Of a stretch of 64,000 nucleotides of DNA, positions 37,151-49,600 are shown piece by piece (positions within the stretch are counted from its first letter, which is position 1; every line of letters begins with the position of its first letter). Position numbers and translations under genes: made by a program. Source of the DNA: Megamerina dolium (Eukaryota > Arthropoda > Insecta > Diptera > Megamerinidae); NCBI GenBank assembly GCA_963854835.1, contig OY978529.1, positions 50,419,026-50,483,025 on the forward strand. The letters run 5' to 3'. Under the pieces are notes generated by a model. The model was not told the origin of the DNA. It was given only the letters and a program-made list of their open reading frames with translations, and did not search any database.

Positions 37151-38989
37151 TCTTTAAGAGATAATTGCCTAAAGTTCTACGATGTTTTTAGTGCAAATTA
37201 ATTTTAGGGGAATTGACTATTGACCCATTTAAATACATAAATTGCTAAAAAAATTTTTTTTCACTTTTCTAGAAATTTTTCTAGAATTTTTCAAGACCAA
37301 TACTACGATCTTCATACGTGGAAGCCCTTAATGTTGTGAGGTTCGACAAAGGAATGTGTGAGTCAAGAAATTGTATGTTTTCTGTGGGATTAAGTGACAT
37401 CAAAGGATATGAAAAGGAGGTCAAAATTCCAAGACTGAAAGGAAAATCAACAAATCGCCTCTAGAGTGGTAAAATGTATGGCCGATCGTATTTAGTTCTA
37501 TCTGCTCAAATATATTTCAGTTCTATCGATAGCCCATATGGGTTTCATAACAAAATGAACCCAGAAATGTATTGAAATCGGTAAATAACACAAGAGCTAT
37601 GCAGAAATTGCTCATTCACAGTTTTTATTTAAAATTTTTCAAATACATTGTTCTGACAATATCTATATTATTTATAATTATTAATTAAAAAGTATTTAAA
37701 CATTCATATCGAAATTGTTGTGTAAATATGATGTTTTGGAATTTTATATTACATCCATTATATTAATGAAAAGGAATTTCCTCAAACGCCTCAAAGTATG
37801 TAATTATTGCGAACAGCTGTGACAATAACTGCTTAAACAATACAAACATAAACATAAACAAAAACAAAAACAATAATACAACAAAATACAAACAAGCGAC
37901 TGAAGTAACTCATCAACAATATCAACAATATTTTCATTAATATTATATGATAACAAATAATTCGCGTATAATTTATGTAAAATATTTATAAAATTTGCTT
38001 TTAATTTTTGCATATACGATATGCGTGAGTATGTTTGGTGTATGTAGTGAGTTTTGTCGGGATAGTTAAATTCCATAATATATGTATGTGTTATTCTAAC
38101 ATACGATATATTATTCATTTGATGATGATGGTAGTTGAAATGTTTAAGTTGCCAAAATAGTATTAATTTGTATGATAGAATTTAGATAAAATGAATATTA
38201 AATAGATATTCTGAAAGAATTCATCTATGCTTACTATTAACTTTTGTGTAAGTACCTACTACATTCTCATACATTAATACTTTTCTCTACATATGCCATT
38301 CATTTAGTATTAAATATAAGACTGCCATCTGGGTTTTTATATAACTTACTTCTACATATGCATGTCTTTGCAATAACGTTCTACTACATAGTATTTCAAT
38401 CGTTTCGTCGTGTGGAATATGTATACTTTAGATGTATACAATCAAATATTTTATGCATAAATACTGGCAATTTCATTTAATTACAATATAGTGCCAACAT
38501 TCTATTAACAACATATGTACATACTTTCCTACACATTACTTTATTCTTGATGTTGTTTTGTTTGTGTTCTATATAGTATTGGTTGATGTTGGCCAAAAGC
38601 TTTTTTGCACTTTTCAATTAACATGTTTCTGGTAATTAAGAATAGCTAGCTAGTGTGTAACAATATATGGGCAAACGAAATGGTCAATCGAGCAACAGTA
38701 GGTATCATATAATGAGAAGAAATAAAGTTGAAATGGGATAAAATAGCCAAAACTAGTGTACAAGGGTAAAAACAGCAGCTGTAACAACAACAACAACCAT
38801 CACAAAAATAAATAAAATAATGTAATTTTCTCTCTTCACTACTTAACTACGTTTAACTTATGTATATATATTTTATGTGTTGTTATACTTATGTAGGTAT
38901 ACCGGTCATGGTCATGCTATGAACTTATTCACATATGAAATGTGTATGCAAGGTTATCCATTTGGTATTTCAGAAAATCAACCCTGTCA
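37151..38989. other. Mostly AT-rich non-coding DNA
   Basis: 37290-37600 is a little less AT-rich but has no interpretable frame. An (AAACA)n tract lies at 37843-37890. Nothing else is recognised. Confidence 0.45.
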
Positions 38990-39510
38990 TTTGACACACT
39001 AATATGAAATATGGAGATTTTGTTAAAACATTTATTACAAAACTGGTGATTCTCTCAGGACCATGTTGCTGCGACCTTTAAGTAGAGATTTTGGTTGCTT
39101 GAATCCTTCAACCCACTAAGTTGTGTGTAAAATAGTGAAAAAATTCAAAGAGATTGGATGAGTTGCTGATATTGTAAGGCACACGCACCATCGCAATTCA
39201 TTTTTTGCTCAAAATATTGCTTAGTGCCCCGGCGTGCTTAGCATTTGACTTTGTCTTATGACTTTTTCTATCGAATTTGTCATACTTACATCTGCATTCT
39301 TGGAAACCGATGTAGAAATTATGCCCTAATAACCCTTTAATGTGTTGAAAATATGTCGACTGAATGCTGGATCAACTGATAGTGGACGATAATTTCTCTG
39401 GCAAAAAATGTCTTTGGTAATGAGGTTCATGTCTCTCACAGGAGATTCGCGAGTAAATAGAATTGTCATATTTCGGAGAAAGAAGTGAAAATCTGAAGTA
39501 TATCAGGAGA
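38990..39510 (+). pseudogene. Tc1-like transposase relic
   Basis: Frames along the plus strand show VKKFKEIG followed, after a stop, by VADIVRHTHHRNSFFAQNIA, matching the second helix-turn-helix and linker of the DDE transposases that read ...GSVxDxPRxxHxRxxRSxENIA. Around 39400-39480, LAKNVFGNEVHVSHRRFASK and NCHISEKEVK match the region around the first catalytic aspartate (x-FSDEAHFxLxGxVNxQNxRxW). The Asp is Asn here (GNE), so the site is lost. About 200 bases between the two blocks do not align and hold stops in all frames. No terminal repeats found. Confidence 0.6.
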
Positions 39511-39580
39511 GTCCAATTTATCGTGTGTAAGTGAATGTCTTTCTTACATTTTAGTCTGACGACTTCATAGATAAGAATTT
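39491..39580 (+). repeat. Short dispersed repeat, copy 1
   Basis: GAAAATCTGAAGTATATCAG, then GAGAGTCCAATTTATCGTGT and TTACATTTTAGT, closely resembles 41621-41700 in the same orientation. It begins inside the end of the Tc1-like relic and may be part of that element. Confidence 0.6.
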
Positions 39581-41620
39581 TTGAAACGTTTATGATATCA
39601 ATTTTTTGGGCTTTCATTTAAGAAAGAGAAGTTCCTGAAATGTGTAATTTTAAAATTTGACAATGTCAACTAACTTTCGAGATCATGTAATTTGGTGTCG
39701 TCTTACTTTTTTCCTGTGGCTATAAAAATTATTGTGTTCGTGGGTACAAAACTCTTACTCTGGATCATTTAAAGGCCAACATTCATTAAGTCATAGTCAC
39801 AATAATAGCTGAAATATGACAAAAAGTTATAAATTATCAAGTTATAAATTTTTACTTTTCACAACTAGTTATATATAAATTTTGAACAAATTGTTCGATA
39901 TAATTTTTTTCATATAAAATCACTATAAATATTCCACGGTTATGCATACTCGTATATTAAAATTATTTGGATCTCAGATTAAAACATATGTATTTAAATG
40001 TGAAAACCCAAATTAAATGTCGAAATTGAAAATAACAACAACAACAAATATCATTTTAATTTCTCCGTTACGGAAATGATAATTTATTTTATGATTTCCC
40101 ATTGCAAGTAATTCTTTTGCTGTTCGTAGGTTTTCCTACTCTGACAGTATGCAATTCAAAATGAAAATTCATTGCTAATGCAATGCACTATACACACATA
40201 CACACACACACACAAATACAGTTGTATTTTAGTATATATGTACAATATTTACATAACTATATGTGTGTGTGTATAAGCTGTATGTATGCTCAGTGAAACC
40301 CATCATACAATATATTCATATCTATGTGTGTGTATGTGTGTGCACAAATGTAAACAATACGTATAAATAACTGTTAAAATGTGACAGCAGAAAAAATGAT
40401 ATTGGATTAAATGGACAAACGTATCGGATAATCGCTGAAGCCATTGGAGTTGATATACCGAATTTAATAAATCATTTTGTGGAGGTGGGTGCAGGTAAGT
40501 AGAATGGTTAAGTATTTGTGAGCAGTATAGTTATATAAATTTGATATGTATATGGCAAATTAATATGGTACATATGGTAAAAAATTAAATAGGTGAATTT
40601 GAGCATGATTAAAATTAAATATAAACTTTATACGATTAAGTGAAAACCTTATTTGGTAATTGAAATATTTTTTTGCATTAATAAAATTTTATGTGATTTT
40701 AAAACAATTGCAAAACATGTTTTTCACAATAGCTTATAATATGCTAACTCAGTTGTTCTCATTGTTACACACGGAATATATGTAGATGAACCGCATTGGA
40801 AGCACTCTGATATGGCATACTAACAATGTCAACTTGTGCGAATAACCAACAAAGCAAACCGCATGAATCCAATCAAAAGCACAACGAAGCATGCTTATAT
40901 ACAACAACAATAATATAAAATGCAATTTTATCAAATTGCAGTGAGCGTGCTACAAATTGCATGCTTGTACAAATGATTATATGTACATATGTGTGTATGT
41001 GTGAGTATGGATGAGTACATGAGTAGAGATAAGTATGTTCGCTAAACAATCAGTAGATCGTATTGTGTTTTTAATTTTTATTGTATGCATGCATACTCAG
41101 CAAAAGTGACCAATAGCGTGAATACATGTGAGCATCCTATGGTGACGTTATATTCGGATTTTATGTTAAAATTCTCAAAACTTGATATTAGCAATCTATA
41201 TAATATATAAATAACACTAGCTTTTAAAGCGTTTCTAATGTGTTAGAGTTGGCTTTGTAATACTTTGTACATCTCATGTTTTTCTGATTTTATTAATTTT
41301 AAATGTTTTCAATTGACAGTTGGGGAAGTTAATATCTCCAAGTTGTTTTTCCATGTTTCCAATGAGATATTTAACAGTGTATTTCCATATATGGCCTATC
41401 TGTAATTTCTGTCAATTTGTTGGCAATAATTGAAATCATAATGCATCAGATTATTAAACATTTTAATTTCTAACACGTAAATTGCCACTTCTCCATAGGC
41501 TGAAAAAACTGTGTGGATATTGGATTGTTCATTGGAAGAAGTGTATCGCTTCAAATTGATAGTATTTCGAAGGAGACTTAATGAGTTTGGATAAATCATG
41601 TATAATTAATTCAGAAAGAA
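39581..41620. other. AT-rich non-coding DNA; (CA)n/(TG)n tracts; one candidate exon
   Basis: Alternating CA and TG tracts lie at 40194-40213, 40262-40272 and 40325-40341. A candidate exon at 40391-40494 is entered separately. No other recognised feature. Confidence 0.45.
40391..40494 (+). CDS. Candidate small internal exon (unproven)
   Basis: A 104-bp segment lies between an acceptor-like GTGACAGCAG and a textbook donor GCAG/GTAAGT. Within it one frame is open from 40366 (just after a TAA) to a stop at 40500-40502, which falls inside the putative intron, and reads NDIGLNGQTYRIIAEAIGVD then IPNLINHFVEVGAG. The composition (Gly, Ala, Val, Glu, Pro) is unlike the Ile/Tyr/Asn-rich random frames around it. 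The polypyrimidine tract is weak. I do not recognise the peptide. It could be a rarely used exon of a host gene spanning the window, a transposon remnant, or chance. Given many GTAAGT occurrences in 64 kb, confidence is low. Confidence 0.25.
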
Positions 41621-41705
41621 TTGAAAATCTGAAGTATCCCAGTAGAATCCAATTTATCCTGTGTCAGTGAATACCTCTTGTACATTTTAGTATGAAGAAT
41701 TATAG
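41621..41705 (+). repeat. Short dispersed repeat, copy 2
   Basis: TTGAAAATCTGAAGTATCCC, then AGTAGAATCCAATTTATCCT and TACATTTTAGT, matches 39491-39580 at about four of five positions by eye, same strand, 2.13 kb apart. Confidence 0.6.
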
Positions 41706-44252
41706 GATAATGTATATTGCAGTCAAGAAGCCTATCTAAAATTAAGTAATGGATTCCACTAGAACATTTTAATTTGATATAGAATAATGTTAAAAAAAAA
41801 AAATATAAAATAAAATAACAAAAATAAAATAAAATAAAAATCCAAATATAATTTCTTGATATAGATTTACCAAAACTTGCACCCATTTCGTTATTGCCAT
41901 GTTTAGTTTCAAAATAAATCAGTTTGAACATCATAACATCATATTAAGATATCTTGGATATTTGACGAATTTGGAAAGATTTTAATAAAGTAATACAATA
42001 TGATATAAGAAGTTAAAGTTTTTAACATAGTAAGTGACGCATTTACGAATTCAATGCTCTTCCTTGGCATGTCATACTTCGTAAGGGTATGCGTCAACTT
42101 ATGAGCATGAACATTTCATCCTCAAACACCTAATATACACCTACACACCACGCATACATATATATCATTTGATTTGATAAAGTTACACGAAAAAATGTGT
42201 TGGACAAATCATCTGTAGTGTGAGATGATTGGTTGGGGTGTGAGTGGCCTGTAAATGTAAGAGCATTCTAAATATCTATAATACTCGTAATATAGAAAAT
42301 TGAAGAATTTTGTATATTATTTTAGTTTTCTGTCACCATAGCTGTGCATAAAACTGGGTCAGTAAAGCTAAAGTGTGCTATATATGTATCTAATGAAGGT
42401 ATTAACTGTGAGTAGGTGCATCTATGTAATGATTGTCATATAATTACCTCAATGCAATGTAGTAGAAGAAGTAACATAATACGATTAGGAATTTAAGTAC
42501 ATTGAAGTGATCTACGGTAGTTGAATTAAAATTGAAATTCGAAAGATCTGTAAATGGAGAGAGTTGTATTTGTCTCAACATATAATACTACAGTCAAGAG
42601 CATTTCAAGATTGAGTATATTGCAAACATACATATATAAATACATGAAGCAACGTGAAGCAACTTATTCACTATAAACCCATACATTTAAACTACAATTG
42701 CAGCAGCACTCGTAAAGATAAATGCATGGGTGTAGTATGTATTCCATTGGAGTGGACTCGTAAGTAGAGTAGAGTTTCTTCTTCTGCCATGTTAGCATTA
42801 ATGTAATCAAATGAACGTGCACTGAATTATACTGTTAACCAATAAATTTTACGCTAAAATAAATGGGAAAAGTGGAAAATGATAAAATGGAAACTAAAGA
42901 AAGAGAAAAAGGAGATGAATATGATATAAAATAAAACCCCAAATGAAATAGCGTAACATGAAAAACTCTAAAATGCTTAAGGATATAACCGCATCACCAA
43001 GTATCAAGGCAAGACATGACTTAGATGGACAACACGTCCCAATTGTGTTTGTTATTAGCACGAAGACAATTGAATTGATTGGTATTATCATTGTCCTTGC
43101 TCTTCTATTTATGTACATATGTACATAGAAACTGCTGGCAGCGGTGGTAGTGTAGTGTTGGATACATGATCTGTTAGCAATTTTAATGGTGGTGGTTACA
43201 CATTTTCGTGGTAAAATATAATAAAATTTGAAACAATACACAGAGTACAGTGTCAAATGCGCATATAAATTGTGGTAAAAAATATTTCAATTAAAAATAA
43301 GCTTTCATATGATAAATTATTAAAATTAACCTACTGTCAGTACTGAAATAAATAAAATTATTTAAGAGAACCCGACACAAAATTAACTTAAAAATCACGT
43401 GAACATCTGCAAATTACTCCGAATTCATATTGATAAGATTTCAGCTGAATAAGTATGGAGGGTGGGCCATGCATTTCATCGCTTTATTGATGATTCCTAA
43501 GCAGCTTGGGAATTTTTGTTGATTTTCAAATATTTTTAGGCCTATTCTGTAGATCAGTCCTTTAAAGAGTAGTTATAGAATATAACTATATTTGAAGGGA
43601 ATAGTATTAAGGCAAAATTAATGGGTGTAGAGCATGTATTTTTTCCCTTTAGGGGCAATATTCGACAATATTTCCCTAGAACAGACTCAATCTCTATATT
43701 TTTGATTATTTTGTTTTTCAACATTTTTTGTTACCAACATTGAAACACTGTGCATCCTTGTCGTCATCAATTCCCCAATGATGATGTCAGAGTGGATTTT
43801 GTGGCTTTCAGCATATGTACATACCGTGTACGAACTCAACATTGAGGTCACGCGTTTGAATTTCTATCAGAGATTATTATTTTATTTTACGTTATTCTAT
43901 TGTATCACTTGAGTATTTGATGATGATGTTATTGTTTTTGTTGTTGTGTTACTGCTACTGTATAGTGGTGGTGTTGGTGGTGGTGTTGGTGGCGGTGATG
44001 GTTTAATAACATGATGAATTTTATGATATCGCCACCACTTTGACCCAAAATGCCACATCAGTCCCAATTGTTTCATCAATAATATTTTCACTGTTTGATC
44101 GATGTACTTTGAACGTGTTCTATTTGTAATGGTATTTGTTTCATTGCACGCGAATGGGGAACGTGTAGAGTGGATATTTGAAATGAATTTATATTTTTTA
44201 TTATTTAAAATCATTTAGAAATATCTCTGCATAAAGAAACAAAAAAAAATCT
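41706..44252. other. AT-rich non-coding DNA with a GGT minisatellite
   Basis: No recognised gene. A run of GGTGTT/GGTGGT units lies at 43965-44001; translated on the minus strand it gives Pro/Thr repeats, an artefact. An A-run with (AAAAT)n is at 41791-41840. Confidence 0.45.
43965..44001 (+). repeat. GGT-rich minisatellite
   Basis: GTGGTGGTGTTGGTGGTGGT continuing as GTTGGTGGCGGTGATGG; about 37 bases, imperfect. Confidence 0.8.
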
Positions 44253-45521
44253 CCTTACAGTCGGCTGGGGCCGACCAAACTATACCCTGCATATGTAGAT
44301 TTATATATAAAAAGTTTACTCGAATATCCAACTTTTCTTTTATTTCCACTTTTCGAGAAACAATTTTTGCATATACTACTAATTTACACCCGAAATATGG
44401 TTGACTTTCACGAAGTAAAAGGATTTTAAGATAATTCCGAGGCTTAGTATGGGAGCTATATAAAAAGTGGGCGTGGCTTACCACTTTCTAGTAAATCCAA
44501 TTAATTTTTCAATGTTAATCCACACCTTAAATTTGGTGTCCTACGTTGAATAGTTTCTAAGTTATGGTGGTTAACATTTTTGTTTAATTTCCTCAACTTT
44601 GTATGGGAGCCCCAATAAGAAGTGGGCGTGGTACGCTGATTTTTCGTCAGATTATTTCCGACTACGATATTAATTTAAGTGTCAATTATGGTTATTCTAG
44701 ACAGAAGATTGCCGAAGTTAGAACTGTTTCAATTTAAAATTTGTATGGGGGCTACGATAAACACTGGGCGTGGTGCACCCATTTTCTGTGAGCCTAGTTG
44801 CTCGTACAATACTAATCCATACCTTAAATCTCGTTATTCTACGCTGAATAGTTTGCAAGTTATAACCGGTAACATTTTTTTTAATTTCCGCAACTTTGTA
44901 TGGGAGACCCAAAAAGGAGTGGGCGTGGCAAATTGATTTTCTGCCATATTATTTCTGACTGCCGTGTTAATCTAAGTGTCAATTATGGTTATTCTAGACA
45001 GAAGATTGTAGAAGTTACAGCAGTTTCAATTTAAAAGAAGTACAGACACTTTGTATGGGAGCTACGCTAGAAAGTAGGCGTGGCTCACCCACTTTTGGCG
45101 AGGTTATATAGTAGTATAATATAACTCTATGTTCCGAATATTGTTGTCCCAAGTGGTATATTATGTGAGTTATAGCAAGTTAAAGATTTTGAAAATTTCG
45201 AGGTTAGTCGCTTTGAATGCTTGGTGTGGGCGTGGTTATTGATCGATCATGCCCAATATCAATCCCCTCCGTACCCTTGGATCATAGATTACTTATGCCA
45301 AATTTCATCGAAATAGCTCAATATTTACTCAAGTTATCGTGCGAACCAGCCAGGTGACAGACAGACGGACGGACGGACGGACGGACATCGTTAAATCGAA
45401 AATTTAATCGACGCTGATCACGAATATATATCCATGTCTATATCTCCGGAGATTCCTTCAAGTGGACACAAACATCTGACCGAAATGAATATACCATGCA
45501 TATTGCATTATGCAGGGTATA
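44253..45521 (+). mobile_element. Left arm of the foldback structure
   Basis: About 1.27 kb. After the outer end come about six diverged ~150-bp half-repeats, each with a GTGGGCGTGG box (starts about 44467, 44621, 44766, 44920, 45078, 45228) and a TTTGTATGGGAG-type box. Near the inner end are CCAGCCAGGTGACAGACAGA, a (GGAC)n tract at 45364-45384, then GACGCTGATCACGAATATAT, TCTCCGGAGATTCC, CATCTGACCGAAATGAATAT and finally ATGCAGGGTATA ending at 45521. The order matches the right arm read on the minus strand. The half-repeats here are visibly diverged from each other, unlike those of the right arm. Confidence 0.85.
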
Positions 45522-46021
45522 AAAATGTAAGCGCCAAATAATATTATATATGCTAAGTATACTCGTATACCTCTATGCATGCTATGGAATAATATTTTTG
45601 TATGTTTGCTTATTATAATATTTTATTTTCTATTACCACTGAAGAATATAAATCGCTTTTTTTAAAAAAATCGTAAAAAAAAAATATTCTAAACAAATAA
45701 TAAAAACAAATATTTAATATTGTTGCATACCGCATCGATGAGGGTGAACATTTTAAAATTGTATTTCTATCAAATTACCATTAAATATTTTATAGAGAAG
45801 CTGGTCATCTGAAGAATATTGATAGACGTGTACATACATAGCGTATCTATCGTACATGAATTCATGATACTTCAATTCTAAAGTAATTTACATAATTTCC
45901 ACTAAAGGGCATTTGATATACATATGTATAGAATCTTACTTAAATCAACCATAAGCGTATTTGATTAGGACATTCTCTTACACCATAACGCATTATGCTG
46001 TTTGGCAAAGTTTACTGTTTT
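45522..46021. other. Spacer between the inverted arms
   Basis: About 500 bases of AT-rich unique-looking DNA with no open frame and no similarity to the arms. It could be the loop of one foldback element or ordinary host DNA between two inverted insertions. Confidence 0.6.
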
Positions 46022-46155
46022 TATACCCTGCATAATGCAATATGCATGGTATATTCATTTCGGTCAGATGTTTGTGTCCATTTGAAGGAATCTCCGGAGA
46101 TATAGACATAGATATATATTCGTGATCAGCGTCGATTAAATTTTCGATCTAACGA

Positions 46156-46209
46156 TGTCCGTCCGTCCGTCCGTCCGTCCGTCCGTCCGTCCGTCCGTCC
46201 GTCTGTCTG
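46156..46209 (+). repeat. (GTCC)n tetranucleotide tract
   Basis: About 13 uninterrupted GTCC units followed by GTCTGTCTGTC. The left arm holds the complementary tract with about five units (45364-45384), so the length differs between arms. Confidence 0.9.
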
Positions 46210-46630
46210 TCACCTGGCTGGTTCGCACGATAACTTGAGTAACTATTGAGCTATTTCGATGAAATTTGGCATAAGTAATCTATGATCCAAGGGTACGGAG
46301 GGGATTGATATTGGGCATGATCGGTCAATAACCACGCCCACACCAAGCATTCAAAGCGACTAAGCTCGAAATTTTCAAAATCTTTAACTTGCTATAACTC
46401 ACACAATATACCACTTGGGACAACAATATTTTGCATATAGAGTTATATTATACTACTATATAACCTCACTAAAAGTGGATGAGCCACGCCTACTTTCTAG
46501 CGTAGCTCTCATACAAAGTGTCTGTACTTCTTTAAAATTGAAACAGCTGTAACTTCTACAATCTTCTGTTCAGAATAACCATAATTGACACTGAGATTAA
46601 CATGGTAGTCGGAAATAATAAGGCAGAAAA

Positions 46631-49600
46631 TCAGTGTGCCACGCCCACTGCTTCTTGGGTCTCCCATACAAAGTTGCGGAAAATAAAAAAAATGTTACCT
46701 GTTATAACTTGCAAACTATTCAGCGTAGAATAACGACATTTAAGGTGTGGATTAGTATTGTACGAGCAACTAGGCTCACAGAAAATGGGCGCACCACGCC
46801 CACTGTTTATCGTAGCCCCCATACAAATTTTAAATTAAAACAGCTGTAACTTCGGCAATATTCTGTCTAGAATAACCATAATTGACACTTAAATTAATAT
46901 GGTAGTCGGCAAAAATCTGGCAGAAAATCAGTGTGCCACGCCCACTCCTTCATGAGTCTCCCATACAAAGTCAAGGGAATTAAACTAAAATTTTAAGCTC
47001 CATAACTTACAAACCATTTAGCCTAGGACAACGAGATTGAAGGTATGGATTAGTATTGTACGAGCAATTGGGCTCACAGGAAATGGGCGCACCACTCCCA
47101 TTGTTTATCGTAGCCCCCATACAAATTTTAAATTGAAACAGCTGTAACTTCGGCAATCTTCTGTCTAGAATAACCATAATTGACACTTAAATTAATATCA
47201 TAGTCGGAAATAATCTGGCAAAAAATCAGTGTGCCACGCCCACTCCTTCATGAGTCTCCCATACAAAGTCAAGGGAATTAAACTAAAATTTTAAGCTCCA
47301 TAACTTACAAACCATTTAGCGTAGGACAACGAGATTTAAGGTATGGATTAGTATTGTACGAGCAACTAGGCTCACAGAAAATGGGCGTACCACGCTCACT
47401 GTTTATTGTAGCCCCCATACAAATTTTAAATTGACACAGCTGTAACTTCGGCAATCTTCTGCCTAAAATAACCATAATTGACACTTAGATTAATATCGTA
47501 GTCGGAAATAATCTGGCAAAAAATCAGTGTGCCACGCCCACTCCTTCATGAGTCTCCCATACAAAGTCAAGGGAATTAAACTAAAATTTTAAGCTCCATA
47601 ACTTACAAACCATTTAGCCTAGGACAACGAGATTTAAGGTATGGATTAGTATTGTACGAGCAATTGGGCTCACAGAAAATGGGCGCACCACGCCCATTGT
47701 TTATCGTAGCCCCCATACAAATTTTAAATTAAAACAGCTGTAACTTCGGCAATCTTCTGTCTAGAATAACCATAATTGACACTTAAATTAATATCATAGT
47801 CGGAAATAATCTGGCAGAAAATCAGTGTGCCACGCCCACTCCTTCATAGGTCTCCCATACAAAGTCAAGGGAATTAAACTAAAACTTTTAAGCTCCATAA
47901 CTTACAAACCATTTAGCGTAGGACAACGAGATTTAAGGTATGGATTAGTATTGTACGAGCAATTGGGCTCACAGAAAATGGGCGCACCACGCCCACTGTT
48001 TATTGTAGCCCCCATACAAATTTTAAATTGACACAGCTGTAACTTCGGCAATCTTCTGCCTAAAATAACCATAATTGACACTTAGATTAATATCGTAGTC
48101 GGAAATAATCTGGCAGAAAATCAGTGTGCCACGCCCACTCCTTCATGAGTCTCCCATACAAAGTCAAGGGAATTAAACTAAAATTTTAAGCTCCATAACT
48201 TACAAACCATTTAGCCTAGGACAACGAGATTTAAGGTATGGATTAGTATTGTACGAGCAATTGGGCTCACAGAAAATGGGCGCACCACGCCCATTGTTTA
48301 TCGTAGCCCCCATACAAATTTTAAATTTAAACAGCTGTAACTTCGGCAATCTTCTGTCTAGAATAACCATAATTGACACTTAAATTAATATCATAGTCGG
48401 AAATAATCTGGCAAAAAATCAGTGTGCCACGCCCACTCCTTCATGAGTCTCCCATACAAAGTCAAGGGAATTAAACTAAAATTTTAAGCTCCATAACTTA
48501 CAAACCATTTAGCCTAGGACAACGAGATTTAAGGTATGGATTAGTATTGTACGAGCAATTGGGCTCACAGAAAATGGGCGCACCACGCCCATTGTTTATC
48601 GTAGCCCCCATACAAATTTTAAATTAAAACAGCTGTAACTTCGGCAATCTTCTGTCTAGAATAACCATAATTGACACTTAAATTAATATCATAGTCGGAA
48701 ATAATCTGGCAGAAAATCAGTGTGCCACGCCCACTCCTTCATAGGTCTCCCATACAAAGTCAAGGGAATTAAACTAAAATTTTAAGCTCCATAACTTACA
48801 AACCATTTAGCCTAGGACAACGAGATTTAAGGTATGGATTAGTATTGTACGAGCAATTGGGCTCACAGAAAATGGGCGCACCACGCCCATTGTTTATCGT
48901 AGCCCCCATACAAATTTTAAATTAAAACAGCTGTAACTTCGGCAATCTTCTGTCTAGAATAACCATAATTGACACTTAAATTAATATCATAGTCGGAAAT
49001 AATCTGGCAGAAAATCAGTGTGCCACGCCCACTCCTTCATAGGTCTCCCATACAAAGTCGAGGGAATTAAACTAAAACTTTTAAGCTCCATAACTTACAA
49101 ACCATTTAGCCTAGGACAACGAGATTTAAGGTATGGATTAGTATTGTACGAGCAATTGGGCTCACAGAAAATGGGCGCACCACGCCCACTGTTTATCGTA
49201 GCCCCCATACAAATTTTAAATTAAAACAGCTGTAACTTCGGCAATATTCTGTCTAGAATAACCATAATTGACACTTAAATTAATATGGTAGTCGGCAAAA
49301 ATCTGGCAGAAAATCAGTGTGCCACGCCCACTCCTTCATGAGTCTCCCATACAAAGTCAAGGGAATTAAACTAAAATTTTAAGCTCCATAACTTACAAAC
49401 CATTTAGCCTAGGACAACGAGATTGAAGGTATGGATTAGTATTGTACGAGCAATTGGGCTCACAGGAAATGGGCGCACCACTCCCATTGTTTATCGTAGC
49501 CCCCATACAAATTTTAAATTGAAACAGCTGTAACTTCGGCAATCTTCTGTCTAGAATAACCATAATTGACACTTAAATTAATATGGTAGTCGGCAAAAAT

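Noticed and set aside
42894..43256. A 120-residue minus-strand protein
   Set aside because: No domain, no splice or promoter context, composition-driven hydrophobic content.
43897..44214. A Pro/Thr-rich protein on the minus strand
   Set aside because: The run is the translation of the GGT minisatellite; nothing else in the frame is recognisable.
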